Assembly: GCA_024637255.1 (NCBI GenBank)
Contig: JAGXFO010000006.1
Span: 1 to 54,547, forward strand
Reading direction: 5' to 3'
From: Sulfurovum sp.
GTDB taxonomy: Bacteria; Campylobacterota; Campylobacteria; Campylobacterales; Sulfurovaceae
Length of the DNA stretch: 54,547 bases
The stretch's first letter is position 1, and every line of letters starts with the position of its first letter. The position numbers were made by a program, and so were the translations under genes. Of the stretch, positions 24,712 through 33,868 are shown in pieces. Under the pieces are notes generated by a model, which saw only the letters and a list, made by a program, of their open reading frames with translations, had not been told where the DNA came from and did not search any database.

Positions 24712-26439
24712 TTAATATGTTCTTTCCATAGGTGCAAACTTGCCTTGCACCACATCACCCCATTCGGTACGGATATTAAATTCTTTGTCCATATAGGCGT
24801 AAGTGTGTTTCATGAATTTTTCATCATTTCTTGTCGGGAAGTCTTCACGGAAGTGGCCACCGCGGCTCTCTTCACGCGCCAAAGCACCCACAACTACAAA
24901 CTTGGCAGACTCTAACATGTGCCCAAGTTCAATGGCTTCCTGCAAGTCTGTATTAAAAGTATTTGACTTATCATCTATGCGAATATGATTAAATCTTTCC
25001 AAGAGTTCATCGATGAGTTTCAGCTGTCTATTCAATGTCTCTTTTGTTCTGAATACACCTGCGTCCGCTGTCATGCCATCTTGAAGTTCAGTTCTAATGC
25101 GCGGTACAGTCTCATTCCCGCCAGAGGTTTTTATCTTATGCATTTCATTTACAAAGGTATCTGCATCACCAAGGGATGCTTTACGCAATGTCATACCTTC
25201 ATCAAGTGCCTTTATCATGTTTTCACCTGCATGTCGACCAAAAAACATCGCTTCAAGCAATGAGTTGGCTCCTAAACGGTTAGCTCCATGTACAGAAACA
25301 CAAGCACACTCACCCGCAGCGTAAAAACCTTCTACGATTTCAGTAGGAGATTTACGTACCTGACAGTTAATGTTTGTAGGTATTCCTCCCATAGAGTAGT
25401 GAGCAGTGGCAGAAATATGTATAGGTTCTTTGAGCATATCTTGTCCCTGAAAAGCAATGGCAAGTTCACGAAGCTCAGGAAGTCTAGTAAGGATAATCTC
25501 GGGGTCCAAATGTGTAAGGTCAATGTTCACCGACTGCCCACCTTTACCCACGCCTCTACCTTGACGCACTTCTTCCATGATGGCACGACTTACCACATCT
25601 CGCGATGCAAGCTCCATGGCATTTGGTGCATACTTCGACATGAAACGTTCGCCCAAAGAGTTAAAGAGACGACCACCTTCACCGCGCGCAGCCTCAGAGA
25701 TAAGTACACCAGAACCGCCAAGGCCGCTTGGATGGAACTGAACAAATTCCATATCCTCAAGAGGAAGACCATGACGTGCTACAATGGAAAGTGAATCGCC
25801 CGTATTTGCATGAGCATTTGAATTGAATCTAAAAAGTCTTCCATTTCCACCTGTGGCCAACATGGTGACTTTTGAATTAAAAATGGCTACTTCAGAGTTT
25901 CTAATATTATACGCAACCACACCCGATACTTTCCCCTCTTCGTAGATCAAATCGCCAGCATACCACTCGTCAAATACTTCGATGCCTGCACGGTCTGCTT
26001 GTTCATAAATCGTCTGAAGAAGTGTAAGTCCTGTTCTGTCTTTTGCATAACATGCACGAGGTTGTGACTGTCCACCAAAAGGTCTGATAGCAATGTCTCC
26101 TTCTGCATCTCTTGAAAAAACAGCTCCCATTCTCTCTGCCCATCTAATGGTTTCAGGTGCTTTTGAACACATAAGCTCAACACAGTCCTGGTCTGCCAGG
26201 TAGTCAGAGCCTTTCACGGTGTCAAACTCATGAAGTTCTGTAGAATCATTTTTACCAAGTGCGGCGTTAATACCACCTTGGGCAGCACCTGAGTGTGAAC
26301 GTAGAGGGTGAAGTTTCGTGATGACTGCTGTCTTTTTTCCAGCTTCAGTGAGCTCTTTTGCGGCTGTGAGTCCAGCCAATCCGGAACCAACGATTACGGC
26401 GTCATATTCGTAGATTTTAATATCTGAGTTTTTGCTCAT
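24712..26439 (-). CDS. sdhA: Succinate dehydrogenase/fumarate reductase flavoprotein SdhA
   Basis: The 575-residue product has the FAD-binding Rossmann motif VGSGLAGLTAA (about 16-26) and the covalent-FAD motif RSHSGAAQGG. The active-site region includes HPSGLGGSG and HGANRLGANSLLEA. There is no Tat signal, unlike the periplasmic methylmenaquinol:fumarate reductase of Campylobacter, so this complex faces the cytoplasm. A TATAAT (26478-26473 on the minus strand) lies about 34 bp before the ATG. First gene of sdhABE. Confidence 0.95.
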   Translation of the reverse strand: MSKNSDIKIYEYDAVIVGSGLAGLTAAKELTEAGKKTAVITKLHPLRSHSGAAQGGINAALGKNDSTELHEFDTVKGSDYLADQDCVELMCSKAPETIRWAERMGAVFSRDAEGDIAIRPFGGQSQPRACYAKDRTGLTLLQTIYEQADRAGIEVFDEWYAGDLIYEEGKVSGVVAYNIRNSEVAIFNSKVTMLATGGNGRLFRFNSNAHANTGDSLSIVARHGLPLEDMEFVQFHPSGLGGSGVLISEAARGEGGRLFNSLGERFMSKYAPNAMELASRDVVSRAIMEEVRQGRGVGKGGQSVNIDLTHLDPEIILTRLPELRELAIAFQGQDMLKEPIHISATAHYSMGGIPTNINCQVRKSPTEIVEGFYAAGECACVSVHGANRLGANSLLEAMFFGRHAGENMIKALDEGMTLRKASLGDADTFVNEMHKIKTSGGNETVPRIRTELQDGMTADAGVFRTKETLNRQLKLIDELLERFNHIRIDDKSNTFNTDLQEAIELGHMLESAKFVVVGALAREESRGGHFREDFPTRNDEKFMKHTYAYMDKEFNIRTEWGDVVQGKFAPMERTY

Positions 26440-26472
26440 AGTATTTATATCCTTTGTTTACAATTTGCCCCG

Positions 26473-26478
26473 ATTATA
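26473..26478 (-). promoter_or_regulatory. -10 element for sdhABE
   Basis: TATAAT on the minus strand, giving a leader of about 27 nt; AAGGAT precedes the sdhA ATG. Confidence 0.55.
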
Positions 26479-26553
26479 TCTTTTAAAGGATTAATTTTTG
26501 TTATGAAATGGAAGAATTATGGGTGCAGTACTAGAGGATGTACTATTTTGTAG

Positions 26554-26577
26554 CGCAGCAAGAATATCCACGCTGCG
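26554..26577 (-). terminator. Hairpin between the SdhB-like gene and sdhA
   Basis: CGCAGC (26554-26559) pairs with GCTGCG (26572-26577) over 12 bases, just past the upstream gene's stop. No clear T-run; a weak or Rho-assisted terminator. Confidence 0.45.
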
Positions 26578-26584
26578 GTACATA

Positions 26585-27643
26585 TTAGGCTTTGACAGCA
26601 GCAACCTGTGACACAAAGTCCTCAGCCAAAATAAGTTCAAAGCCTATCATTTTTCTGCCAATCGTTTTTTCTATGGCAGAAAAGTGTTTTTTAAACATAT
26701 CCAGCGCAGCAATATCTTCAACTATGAGCACTTCCGCAGCACGGTCAAAGGCATCTAAAAGAATGGCGCCCGCTTTCTTGAAAGCTAACTCCTTGTTGTC
26801 TTCCAAGACAGCAAGACCACAAAGTTTGTTGGCTCTTGGGAAATGAATACTTTTCATGCCCCTTTGTCTGATGAGCTCATGCATAGCAACATGAGATGCT
26901 TCAGCAAAATAATGTGCTACCTGTTTCTCTTCCAGGTTATCAATGGTTTCTGCAACTCTTTTTACAGGCATGCTTTTTTTCTTTTTTTGAGAAAAACGCG
27001 CCATAAGTTTTGCACATAAAGAAGGTTCAGGATCCTGCTTCACCATAGCTTTGAGTTCATCGATCATTGCAGTATGATCCTGTGCATTAAAAAGGTTATT
27101 CTCGTATTCGCAGTCAAGCAAACCAGAGTGCGCAGAAGTGATGGCTTCGAGTATGGCTTCTTTGTGTTCTGAGCCTTCGGTGATCATCTTGTGTGCCAGT
27201 ACAAGTATGGCATCGCCAATGTAATCACGATCAAAACTTTCTGTCTCTGATGCATAGTGAAGTGCATACAGCGTTTGATAAAATATCAAATCTTCTGGCG
27301 TTGTATAAGGCTCTAAAAGCGCAAAACTTTGCATAAAGTCATCGTCGTTAATCTTCAATCCATTGTTTGATCGGTAACTACTAACTGGATCAATCTGCCA
27401 AGAAGTTCCAAGTCTTTCTAGCAATGAGGAAATAGATTGTTTACCCTCAACAACCAAGCCATTAATCTTCATCAAAAGTTTTTGTTCTGGGTAGCTGAAG
27501 TTTTCATTTGCTTCCTGAAGCTGTGCCAGCAAATCTTTTATGGTGGCATCAGTATCAACTGTGAGATTGAAGTTTTTATAATAAGGAAGGTAGTCTGTTT
27601 TGGCATTAAAAAAGAATGCTCTGATTTCAAGTTTTTGTAACAT
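26585..27643 (-). CDS. Cofactor-less relative of SdhB N-terminal domain (DUF5644-like), unknown function
   Basis: The 352-residue product starts IRAFFFNAKTDYLPYYKNF. This parallels SdhB (IKAFRFNAETDYLPYTKQY) in the next operon and continues as a ferredoxin-like segment, but the 2Fe-2S cysteines are absent. The remainder is mostly helical with few cysteines, a KKKKK patch near residue 220, and a C-terminal alpha/beta region (AEVLIVEDIAALDMFKKHF). It resembles a Campylobacterota-restricted family annotated DUF5644. Position directly upstream of sdhABE suggests an assembly or regulatory partner. That role is inference. Confidence 0.75.
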   Translation of the reverse strand: MLQKLEIRAFFFNAKTDYLPYYKNFNLTVDTDATIKDLLAQLQEANENFSYPEQKLLMKINGLVVEGKQSISSLLERLGTSWQIDPVSSYRSNNGLKINDDDFMQSFALLEPYTTPEDLIFYQTLYALHYASETESFDRDYIGDAILVLAHKMITEGSEHKEAILEAITSAHSGLLDCEYENNLFNAQDHTAMIDELKAMVKQDPEPSLCAKLMARFSQKKKKSMPVKRVAETIDNLEEKQVAHYFAEASHVAMHELIRQRGMKSIHFPRANKLCGLAVLEDNKELAFKKAGAILLDAFDRAAEVLIVEDIAALDMFKKHFSAIEKTIGRKMIGFELILAEDFVSQVAAVKA

Positions 27644-27745
27644 TAAGTAGCTCCATATAGCATATAAGTAAGATGAGTATAGCTTGATTGTATTATGATA
27701 AGACCATACAAGAGAAACTACTGATGAAACACTCTAGGCATGTTA

Positions 27746-28948
27746 CTATTTCACCAAACGTTTAACGTTAAGATCTTCTTTTTCAAGCTTCTTTGCAACC
27801 AGCAAAAACACTATCCCGACAAATACGATAAACGATGTGACATAAAGTGTAATATTATAATTTCCAAAATAATTTACAAGCGCAACGCTGTAAAGTGGCG
27901 CACCCACCTGGCCTATGCCATAAGCAGCAGTCATCGCTCCCATGAGCACCACCGGATTTTTCCCGGCGAGTTGACCACCATAATTTAGAAAGAGTGCTAC
28001 GAGCCCTATAAAAGTGCTGCCATATAAGGCACCGCTTAGTAAATTTAAGATGATATTTGTACTCAAGGTAGGTATGAGTATACCTACTATCTGCAAAGCC
28101 ATAGCGATAATGATAATATTTACGCTGCCATAGTTATGGGCAAGTCTCATCCATAGTATAGAGGAGGGGATACCTGCTATACCTACGATTAGCCATCCCA
28201 GATTTCCAGCCCCCTTTAGGCCCTCAAGCGAGTTGATGATGTCCGGCAAAAAAGTGCCCTGAACGACAAAACCTACACCCTCTGTAAAATACGCCAAGAT
28301 AAGAAGCATAACATAGGGTGAAAATATGGACCTTGAGAAAGGATGCCTAGGTGCATCTTGTTTAAGGACCTTATCAAAAGACAAAATATACATAACATAA
28401 AAAGATGCCACAGAGGCAAAAAGTGCCAAAGCAAGCCAAGCATCAGGCCATGTGCCGTTACTTAGAACATATTGGCTTATAAGTTCGCTTATAACGATGG
28501 CAAAGCCGATGCCGCTGAAGTGTATGCCCATAGCTTTGGTTTTATCTTTAAGATTTAGTTTAACCATAACCAGAGAAGCGCCCACAATGAGTACCATGGC
28601 AGACCCAAATCCGGCTATCATTCTCGAGAAAAGCCAAACTATTTCGCTGCTTGTTGTGGCCAATACAAGTGTGGTCAGTATGCTTAAAATTATGCCGACT
28701 CTAAAGTACTTTACTTTCGTGTTGATGTCTTTAATAAAAACCGAAAAGAGCGCCCCTGCAAGATACCCCACAAAGTTAAAGGATGCCAATATTCCAGCAT
28801 AGGTTAGAGACAAAAAATCTTCAAGCATAAAAGGAAGAAGCGAAGTAAATGCAAACCTTGCTACACCCACACCCACCACTATGGCTAAAATACCGGCAAG
28901 AAGTATGGCAGCGTTAGCGTTTCTGTCTAAAAGGGTTTTTATCATCAT
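27746..28948 (-). CDS. MFS transporter, YbfB/YjiJ-like
   Basis: The 400-residue product has about twelve TM segments. The N-terminal motif GVGVARFAFTSLLPFM is characteristic of YbfB/YjiJ-type major facilitators. The substrate is unknown. It is monocistronic; a 227-bp region separates it from the next gene upstream, in which I see no gene, only a hairpin at 29138-29169. Confidence 0.85.
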   Translation of the reverse strand: MMIKTLLDRNANAAILLAGILAIVVGVGVARFAFTSLLPFMLEDFLSLTYAGILASFNFVGYLAGALFSVFIKDINTKVKYFRVGIILSILTTLVLATTSSEIVWLFSRMIAGFGSAMVLIVGASLVMVKLNLKDKTKAMGIHFSGIGFAIVISELISQYVLSNGTWPDAWLALALFASVASFYVMYILSFDKVLKQDAPRHPFSRSIFSPYVMLLILAYFTEGVGFVVQGTFLPDIINSLEGLKGAGNLGWLIVGIAGIPSSILWMRLAHNYGSVNIIIIAMALQIVGILIPTLSTNIILNLLSGALYGSTFIGLVALFLNYGGQLAGKNPVVLMGAMTAAYGIGQVGAPLYSVALVNYFGNYNITLYVTSFIVFVGIVFLLVAKKLEKEDLNVKRLVK

Positions 28949-29137
28949 GGTCTTTTGTTGTAAATTATTAATGTAGGAGTATAGCTAAAATCTCTTGGGT
29001 CTTATGATATATTTTTTGCTTGTGTATAGACTATGGACTTATTGAATGGGGTGTGATATCATTTAATTGGTTTGAGTCAATTAAAGATAAAAGAAGCATT
29101 TTATGGATTTGTTTTTGTACCGTTGATATATTAATCT

Positions 29138-29169
29138 ACACAAGCTGCAAGATATCTATGCAGCTGTGT
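29138..29169. terminator. Strong hairpin downstream of exported superoxide reductase
   Basis: ACACA plus GCTGCA (29138-29149, one bulged A) pairs with TGCAGC plus TGTGT (29159-29169) over a 9-base loop. GGGTTTTT follows on the plus strand. It lies 7 bp beyond the minus-strand stop at 29176, so it probably ends that gene. Confidence 0.6.
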
Positions 29170-29175
29170 GGGTTT

Positions 29176-29604
29176 TTATAGTGTAACTGTTGTAGTCCAA
29201 ATACCATGTAGATTGCAGCCAGCTTTTGATGTAAGGGTTTTTACGTTATCCAGTTTCACAGCAAAAGAAGTTGCACCTCTTGAAATGTCAGCTTCTAATA
29301 TATTTTTTCCTACAAGCTTGTCATCTGCATACAAAGCAATGAAATCAATCCAATGGTCAGGCGTGCTTGGGTGGATAATCCCTGCTTGACCAATATTAAT
29401 TTCCACCATAGTGTATCCGCTGGCATCTTTATCTTTTATGGTAATTAGAGGTAAATGTTTAAGTTCAGAATCATTCGGTTTTGCAGCATCTTGAGGTTTC
29501 ATTTCTATACGGTTCATAATTTGGTTTACTTCTGTTGCCTGGGCACCTACAGCTATGGTTGCTACAGCCAATCCAGCAACTTTTAATACGTCTCTTCTTT
29601 TCAT
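29176..29604 (-). CDS. Tat-exported superoxide reductase-like protein
   Basis: The 142-residue product has a twin-arginine signal (MKRRDVLKVAGLAVATIAVG, cleaved near AQA). A class II superoxide reductase domain follows with all iron ligands present: H50 in ELKHLPLI, H78 and H84 in HPSTPDHWIDFI, C130 and H133 in CNLHGIW. Spacings 78-84 and 130-133 match the family. It should be folded with iron before export and detoxify superoxide in the periplasm. It complements the cytoplasmic copy at 20639-21022. Confidence 0.85.
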   Translation of the reverse strand: MKRRDVLKVAGLAVATIAVGAQATEVNQIMNRIEMKPQDAAKPNDSELKHLPLITIKDKDASGYTMVEINIGQAGIIHPSTPDHWIDFIALYADDKLVGKNILEADISRGATSFAVKLDNVKTLTSKAGCNLHGIWTTTVTL

Positions 29605-29693
29605 GAATTTTCCTTATTTAACTATTATTTTGATTGAGTATAGCTATCAAATCCTAATAGTTTTCTTAAGTTTGCCGTTATATAGTAGGTTCA

Positions 29694-30248
29694 TCAGAGA
29701 ATGCCTGTATGCTCAAGAAGTATCTTAAGCCCTAGCCCAATAAGCATTAAGCCCCCAAGTATTTCAGCCTTAGATTCTAAAAAAGAACCTAGTTTTTTGC
29801 CAACGTACACTGCTGCCAAACACAATACAAAGGTCACCAGACCAATAATCACTGATGCGATCATGATATCTGTTTGCAAAAACACAAAGGTTACACCAAT
29901 CGCCATAGCATCAATGCTGGTTGCAATGGCCAGAGTAATAAGGGTTTTGTTCGAAAGGTCGGTTACCTCTTCGTCAAATTCATTTTTGTATGCCTCATAA
30001 AGCATCTTTACTCCCAGTCCAACAAGAAGCACAAATGCAATCCAGTGGTCATAGGCTTGAACATATTGGGCAAAACTTATTCCAATAAGGTATCCAGCCA
30101 ATGGCATAATACCCTGAAAAAATCCAAAAATAGATGCAATAAATACAATCCTAGGCAAATGAAGTTTTTTGTATTTTGAGCCTATGGCGATTGAGACAGC
30201 CACGGAGTCCATTGCCAGCGCAACAGCAAGAATAAGAAGCATTTCCAT
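29694..30248 (-). CDS. mntP: Manganese efflux pump MntP
   Basis: The 184-residue product has six TM segments in two related halves. The MntP signatures ALAMDSVAVSIAIG (residues 9-22) and TSIDAMAIGVTFVFL carry the conserved metal-site aspartates. It exports Mn(II) from the cytoplasm. I see no mntP (yybP) riboswitch in the 150 bp upstream, which are otherwise featureless. Confidence 0.92.
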   Translation of the reverse strand: MEMLLILAVALAMDSVAVSIAIGSKYKKLHLPRIVFIASIFGFFQGIMPLAGYLIGISFAQYVQAYDHWIAFVLLVGLGVKMLYEAYKNEFDEEVTDLSNKTLITLAIATSIDAMAIGVTFVFLQTDIMIASVIIGLVTFVLCLAAVYVGKKLGSFLESKAEILGGLMLIGLGLKILLEHTGIL

Positions 30249-30414
30249 AAAAGTGTCCTGTAAAAAAGTGTGGAATTATAGCATGTATATAAATGAGCTT
30301 CGGCACACTACCAGAATATTACCAGCTATCAATGCTATAATATTTTTATATGTTACTTTTTTATTTCCTATAAAATACGGGTGACCAGATGGATTACTTT
30401 TGAAGGAGCTTAAA

Positions 30415-30990
30415 ATGCGTTGCTATAGTTGCTCACAATTAAGTCTTAATATCATATGCAAACGATGCCAAGAGAACTTGTTTGTCCCCACCATAGGCAC
30501 ACGTAAAGTTGGGACACTTGATGTCATCAGTTTTTACAAATATGCCAGTCTTGAGGCGCTTCTGCACACCAAGCACAAGCCAGAAGGGTACCGAATTTAC
30601 AAAGCCTTGGCAAAGATAACTATGAGACCTTTCATAGAAGAGTTTGTTGAGTCTGACGACAGAGCAGTGAATATCATAGGTATAGACGAGGTTGTCACAA
30701 GCGGTTATGCTCATGTGGCAGTACTTACGCGTGCGATGAAAACAAAACATTCCATTCCTCTGCATGGTGCACTTATGGCTCAGAACAGAGTGAATTACTC
30801 GGGCAAGAGTTTACAGTTTCGTTTGGAAAATCCAAGAAATTTTAGGTATAAAGGAAAGTCGGACATAGATGTCGTACTTGTGGATGACATCATCACTACG
30901 GGCATCACCTTACAAGAAGCACAGAATGTCTTACTGTCACATGGTGTCAATGTGCTTTTTGCATTGACTTTGGCAGATGTTCAGGAATGA
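30415..30990 (+). CDS. ComF-like phosphoribosyltransferase
   Basis: ATG at 30415 is chosen because AAGGAG (30403-30408) lies just before it; an in-frame TTG at 30400 would place that site inside the gene. The product has 191 residues. It has an N-terminal zinc-ribbon-like pair (CYSCSQ and CKRCQ), then a type I PRTase domain with the PRPP-binding motif VVLVDDIITTG near residues 155-165. ComF helps DNA entry during natural transformation. With PilT at the other end of the window, competence is conceivable. Confidence 0.85.
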   Translation: MRCYSCSQLSLNIICKRCQENLFVPTIGTRKVGTLDVISFYKYASLEALLHTKHKPEGYRIYKALAKITMRPFIEEFVESDDRAVNIIGIDEVVTSGYAHVAVLTRAMKTKHSIPLHGALMAQNRVNYSGKSLQFRLENPRNFRYKGKSDIDVVLVDDIITTGITLQEAQNVLLSHGVNVLFALTLADVQE

Positions 30991-31015
30991 TGAAAAATGA
31001 TAAAAAGGTATAGTT

Positions 31016-31954
31016 ATGAAAGAGTTACCCGATGCAAAAAATATCGAACAGGAAAGCTGGATGCAGAGACTCTGGGATTGGGCAAATATCAATCTTATAG
31101 ATGAAAGAAAATTGCCCAGAAACGCATACGACCTTACTGCCCTTACAGAACTCGTGCTTATCGGGTACAATTTGAATGAACTACCGCAAGAAATTTGGAA
31201 ACTCAAGAACTTAATATACCTTCATATTGAAGATAAAAATCTTAAAGAACTACCAAAACAAATAGGACAACTGAGCAATCTTACCACACTCATACTTGAG
31301 GACAACAGCCTAAAAGAACTCCCAAAAGAGATAGGGCAGTTAAGTGAACTAAGAGAGCTGAACCTTGGAGACAACTCGCTGACATCGTTACCAAATGAGA
31401 TAGGGCAGCTATGTAAACTCAGAGAGCTTGATCTGCGTGGTAATCAACTCACGGTTTTACCAGTGGAAATAGGGCAGCTGAGTGAATTAACAGGGCTTGA
31501 TCTAAATGGCAACAACCTAAGGGTATTGCCAAAAGAAATCGGGCAGCTGAGCAACCTTAAAGAGCTTGATCTGCGTGGCAATCAACTCGCTTTATTACCA
31601 AAAGAAATAGGGCAGCTGAGTGCCCTTAGTTATCTCATTTGCCGTCAAAATGAACTTGAATCATTGCCAAAAGAGATAGAAAAACTAAGCAATCTAAGTG
31701 TCCTAGATTTGGGAAATAATCGTTTCTCAACCCTTCCAAAAGAGATTGGACAACTAAGTAATCTAAATATACTGGTGATACGGGACAACAGTCTGGTAGA
31801 GCTTCCAAAAGAGATTGGGCTGCTAAGCAATCTTGTTGATCTCGATCTTCGTGCCAACCAAATAAAAGAGTTGCCAGAAGAGGTCTGGCTATTGAGAAAT
31901 CTTACGAAACTTCGCCTTGACAAGGCTGTATCTCGAGAAACTAATCTACATTAA
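31016..31954 (+). CDS. Cytoplasmic leucine-rich-repeat protein
   Basis: The 312-residue product has no signal peptide. After a 40-residue cap (WMQRLWDWANINLIDERKLP) come eleven tandem 23-residue repeats of the LPKEIGQLSNLxxLxLxxN type and a partial twelfth, forming a right-handed solenoid. Such bacterial LRR proteins are presumed protein-binding scaffolds; no enzymatic domain is attached. The gene follows the ComF-like gene by 25 bp, so co-transcription is likely. Near-identical repeat DNA could recombine and change copy number. Confidence 0.85.
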   Translation: MKELPDAKNIEQESWMQRLWDWANINLIDERKLPRNAYDLTALTELVLIGYNLNELPQEIWKLKNLIYLHIEDKNLKELPKQIGQLSNLTTLILEDNSLKELPKEIGQLSELRELNLGDNSLTSLPNEIGQLCKLRELDLRGNQLTVLPVEIGQLSELTGLDLNGNNLRVLPKEIGQLSNLKELDLRGNQLALLPKEIGQLSALSYLICRQNELESLPKEIEKLSNLSVLDLGNNRFSTLPKEIGQLSNLNILVIRDNSLVELPKEIGLLSNLVDLDLRANQIKELPEEVWLLRNLTKLRLDKAVSRETNLH

Positions 31955-31963
31955 GGAAATACC

Positions 31964-33052
31964 ATGGAATACATAAATCTATTTTTAGATGCACTCGCAG
32001 GACTTAGTAATGCTATGGCTCCCTATATACTTTTTGGTTTGTTTTTTGCAGGTATTTTGCATGAATTTGTCCCCGATGCACTGGTAACAAAACACTTAGG
32101 CAAAGAGAGTGTGTCTTCTGTCATCAAAGCAACCCTTTTTGGCATACCTTTGCCTGTGTGTTCCTGTGGAGTCATTCCTTTGGCTACAAGTATGAAAAAA
32201 AGTGGTGCCAGTAAAGGGGCAACCCTTTCATTTCTCATCTCTACACCGATCACTGGCGTAGATTCTATTTTGGCAACGTATGGAGTATTTGGATGGATAT
32301 TTACCTTGTATCGTGTCATGACTTCCATGATAATTGCTATGATAGCAGGTATTTTGACGAATATTTTTGACAAAGATGAGCCAGTGACAAAAACAGGCTT
32401 TTCAGCCATAAAGGTTTCAGATTCTTTTTTAACAGTTCTTCCCATGCAAAACAACGAAGAGGTAAGTTGTTGCAGCACCCCTTCTTCGTGTTGTACTACA
32501 GAGAAAAAAAACTTTTGGCTCACTAGTGCTCTACGCTATGCCTTTGTGACACTTTTGGGTGACATTGCCAAGCCTCTTTTGTGGGGTTTGGTATTGGGAG
32601 CATTAATCACAGTGGCAATCCCTCAAAGCATCAGTGATATCCTCATTGAGTACTCATGGTTTTCCTATCTTATCGTCATAGCCATTGCAGTCCCCATGTA
32701 TGTATGTGCCACAGCATCTTTGCCCATCGCAGCAGGATTGATGCTTTCAGGCGTGAGTGCCGGAGCGGCCTTTGTTTTTCTTAGTGCAGGACCAGCAACC
32801 AACACTGTGACCATAGGGGTTGTTAAAAAGATGCTTGGAACACGCTCTCTTGGTATTTATCTGGGAAGTATTATTGTAGGAAGTGTGCTATTTGGTTTGG
32901 GCTTGGATTATCTTTTTTCTGCCTCAGACATTGATCCTGCAACTTTAGTGCATATGCATGAAAAGGCAGGGGTGTTATCTATGTTAAGTTCTGTCATCTT
33001 ATGGAGTCTTGTGGTGCACCTACTTGTTAAAAGAAAGCCAGAGAACATATGA
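31964..33052 (+). CDS. SO_0444-family Cu/Zn efflux permease
   Basis: The 362-residue membrane protein has about eight to ten TM segments, a conserved PVCSCGVIPLA motif (64-74) and a central cytosolic Cys-rich loop SCCSTPSSCC (168-177). The permease fold (formerly DUF318) with this loop defines the SO_0444 group. Its stop abuts the stop of znuB with no base between, so the two transcripts must overlap. Export of Cu or Zn beside a Zn importer makes a homeostasis locus. Confidence 0.85.
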   Translation: MEYINLFLDALAGLSNAMAPYILFGLFFAGILHEFVPDALVTKHLGKESVSSVIKATLFGIPLPVCSCGVIPLATSMKKSGASKGATLSFLISTPITGVDSILATYGVFGWIFTLYRVMTSMIIAMIAGILTNIFDKDEPVTKTGFSAIKVSDSFLTVLPMQNNEEVSCCSTPSSCCTTEKKNFWLTSALRYAFVTLLGDIAKPLLWGLVLGALITVAIPQSISDILIEYSWFSYLIVIAIAVPMYVCATASLPIAAGLMLSGVSAGAAFVFLSAGPATNTVTIGVVKKMLGTRSLGIYLGSIIVGSVLFGLGLDYLFSASDIDPATLVHMHEKAGVLSMLSSVILWSLVVHLLVKRKPENI

Positions 33053-33868
33053 CTACTTTGACCTGTATGCAAGCAGAAATAAACCCAAAGAAAGCGCCGA
33101 CACCATTATGATAGATGCGCCTGATGTAAGGTTATACGTGTAGGATAACCATAAACCTGCTAGCGTAAAAAATGTAGCAATGGCTCCTGAGAGAAACATC
33201 ATAGAAAAAAGAGATTTTGAAAGTTTTTCTGCAATGTACACAGGGATAGTAAGCATGGCTATCACCAAAATAAGTCCCACCACTTTAATGGCAATCACAA
33301 CAGTGAGTGCAGAAAGTATAAGTATAAGGGTGTAGAAAAACTTTACATTCACGCCCCGGAGGGTAGCGTACTCGGAGTCATAAGAGACAGCCAATATATC
33401 TCTATACCAAAATGTTACCACCACAAGAATGAGTGCCAGCAAGGCTCCCATAAACCAAAGATCCTCAGAACTTACGGCCAAAATGGAACCAAAAAGGTAG
33501 CTCATGAGATCCACATTGTACCCGGGTGTAAGATCAACAAATATGACTCCTATGGCCATACCAACAGCCCATATGAGCCCTATAAAAGTGTCCATACGAT
33601 GGCGTTTTTTTAGGGTAAGTGCGGCTATAAGCAAAGCAGATCCTACAGCAAACACAGATGCTCCCAAAAAGATGGGTAATCCAAAATACACTGCAAGCCC
33701 AATGCCTCCATAGGAAGTATGTGCAATACCTCCTGCCAAAAATACCATACGGTTTACTACAATAAGTGAACCAATGATGCCTGCAGCGAAAGAGACAAGA
33801 AAACCCGCAAGCAGCGCATGCTGCATAAACTCAAACTGTAAGGCTTCAATCATGGCTGTGGCCTCCAA
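33053..33868 (-). CDS. znuB: ZnuB-like ABC zinc permease
   Basis: The 271-residue product has eight or so TM segments of the metal ABC-3 permease family, with GIAHTSYGGIGLAVYFG near the N terminus and VVGLILVIAMLTIP near residues 200-213. It is third in znuA-znuC-znuB, overlapping znuC by 19 bp. Confidence 0.9.
   Translation of the reverse strand: MEATAMIEALQFEFMQHALLAGFLVSFAAGIIGSLIVVNRMVFLAGGIAHTSYGGIGLAVYFGLPIFLGASVFAVGSALLIAALTLKKRHRMDTFIGLIWAVGMAIGVIFVDLTPGYNVDLMSYLFGSILAVSSEDLWFMGALLALILVVVTFWYRDILAVSYDSEYATLRGVNVKFFYTLILILSALTVVIAIKVVGLILVIAMLTIPVYIAEKLSKSLFSMMFLSGAIATFFTLAGLWLSYTYNLTSGASIIMVSALSLGLFLLAYRSK

Noticed and set aside
30249..30414. Manganese riboswitch upstream of mntP
   Set aside because: The 150 bp upstream have no paired helices or conserved loop sequences of that class that I can recognise.
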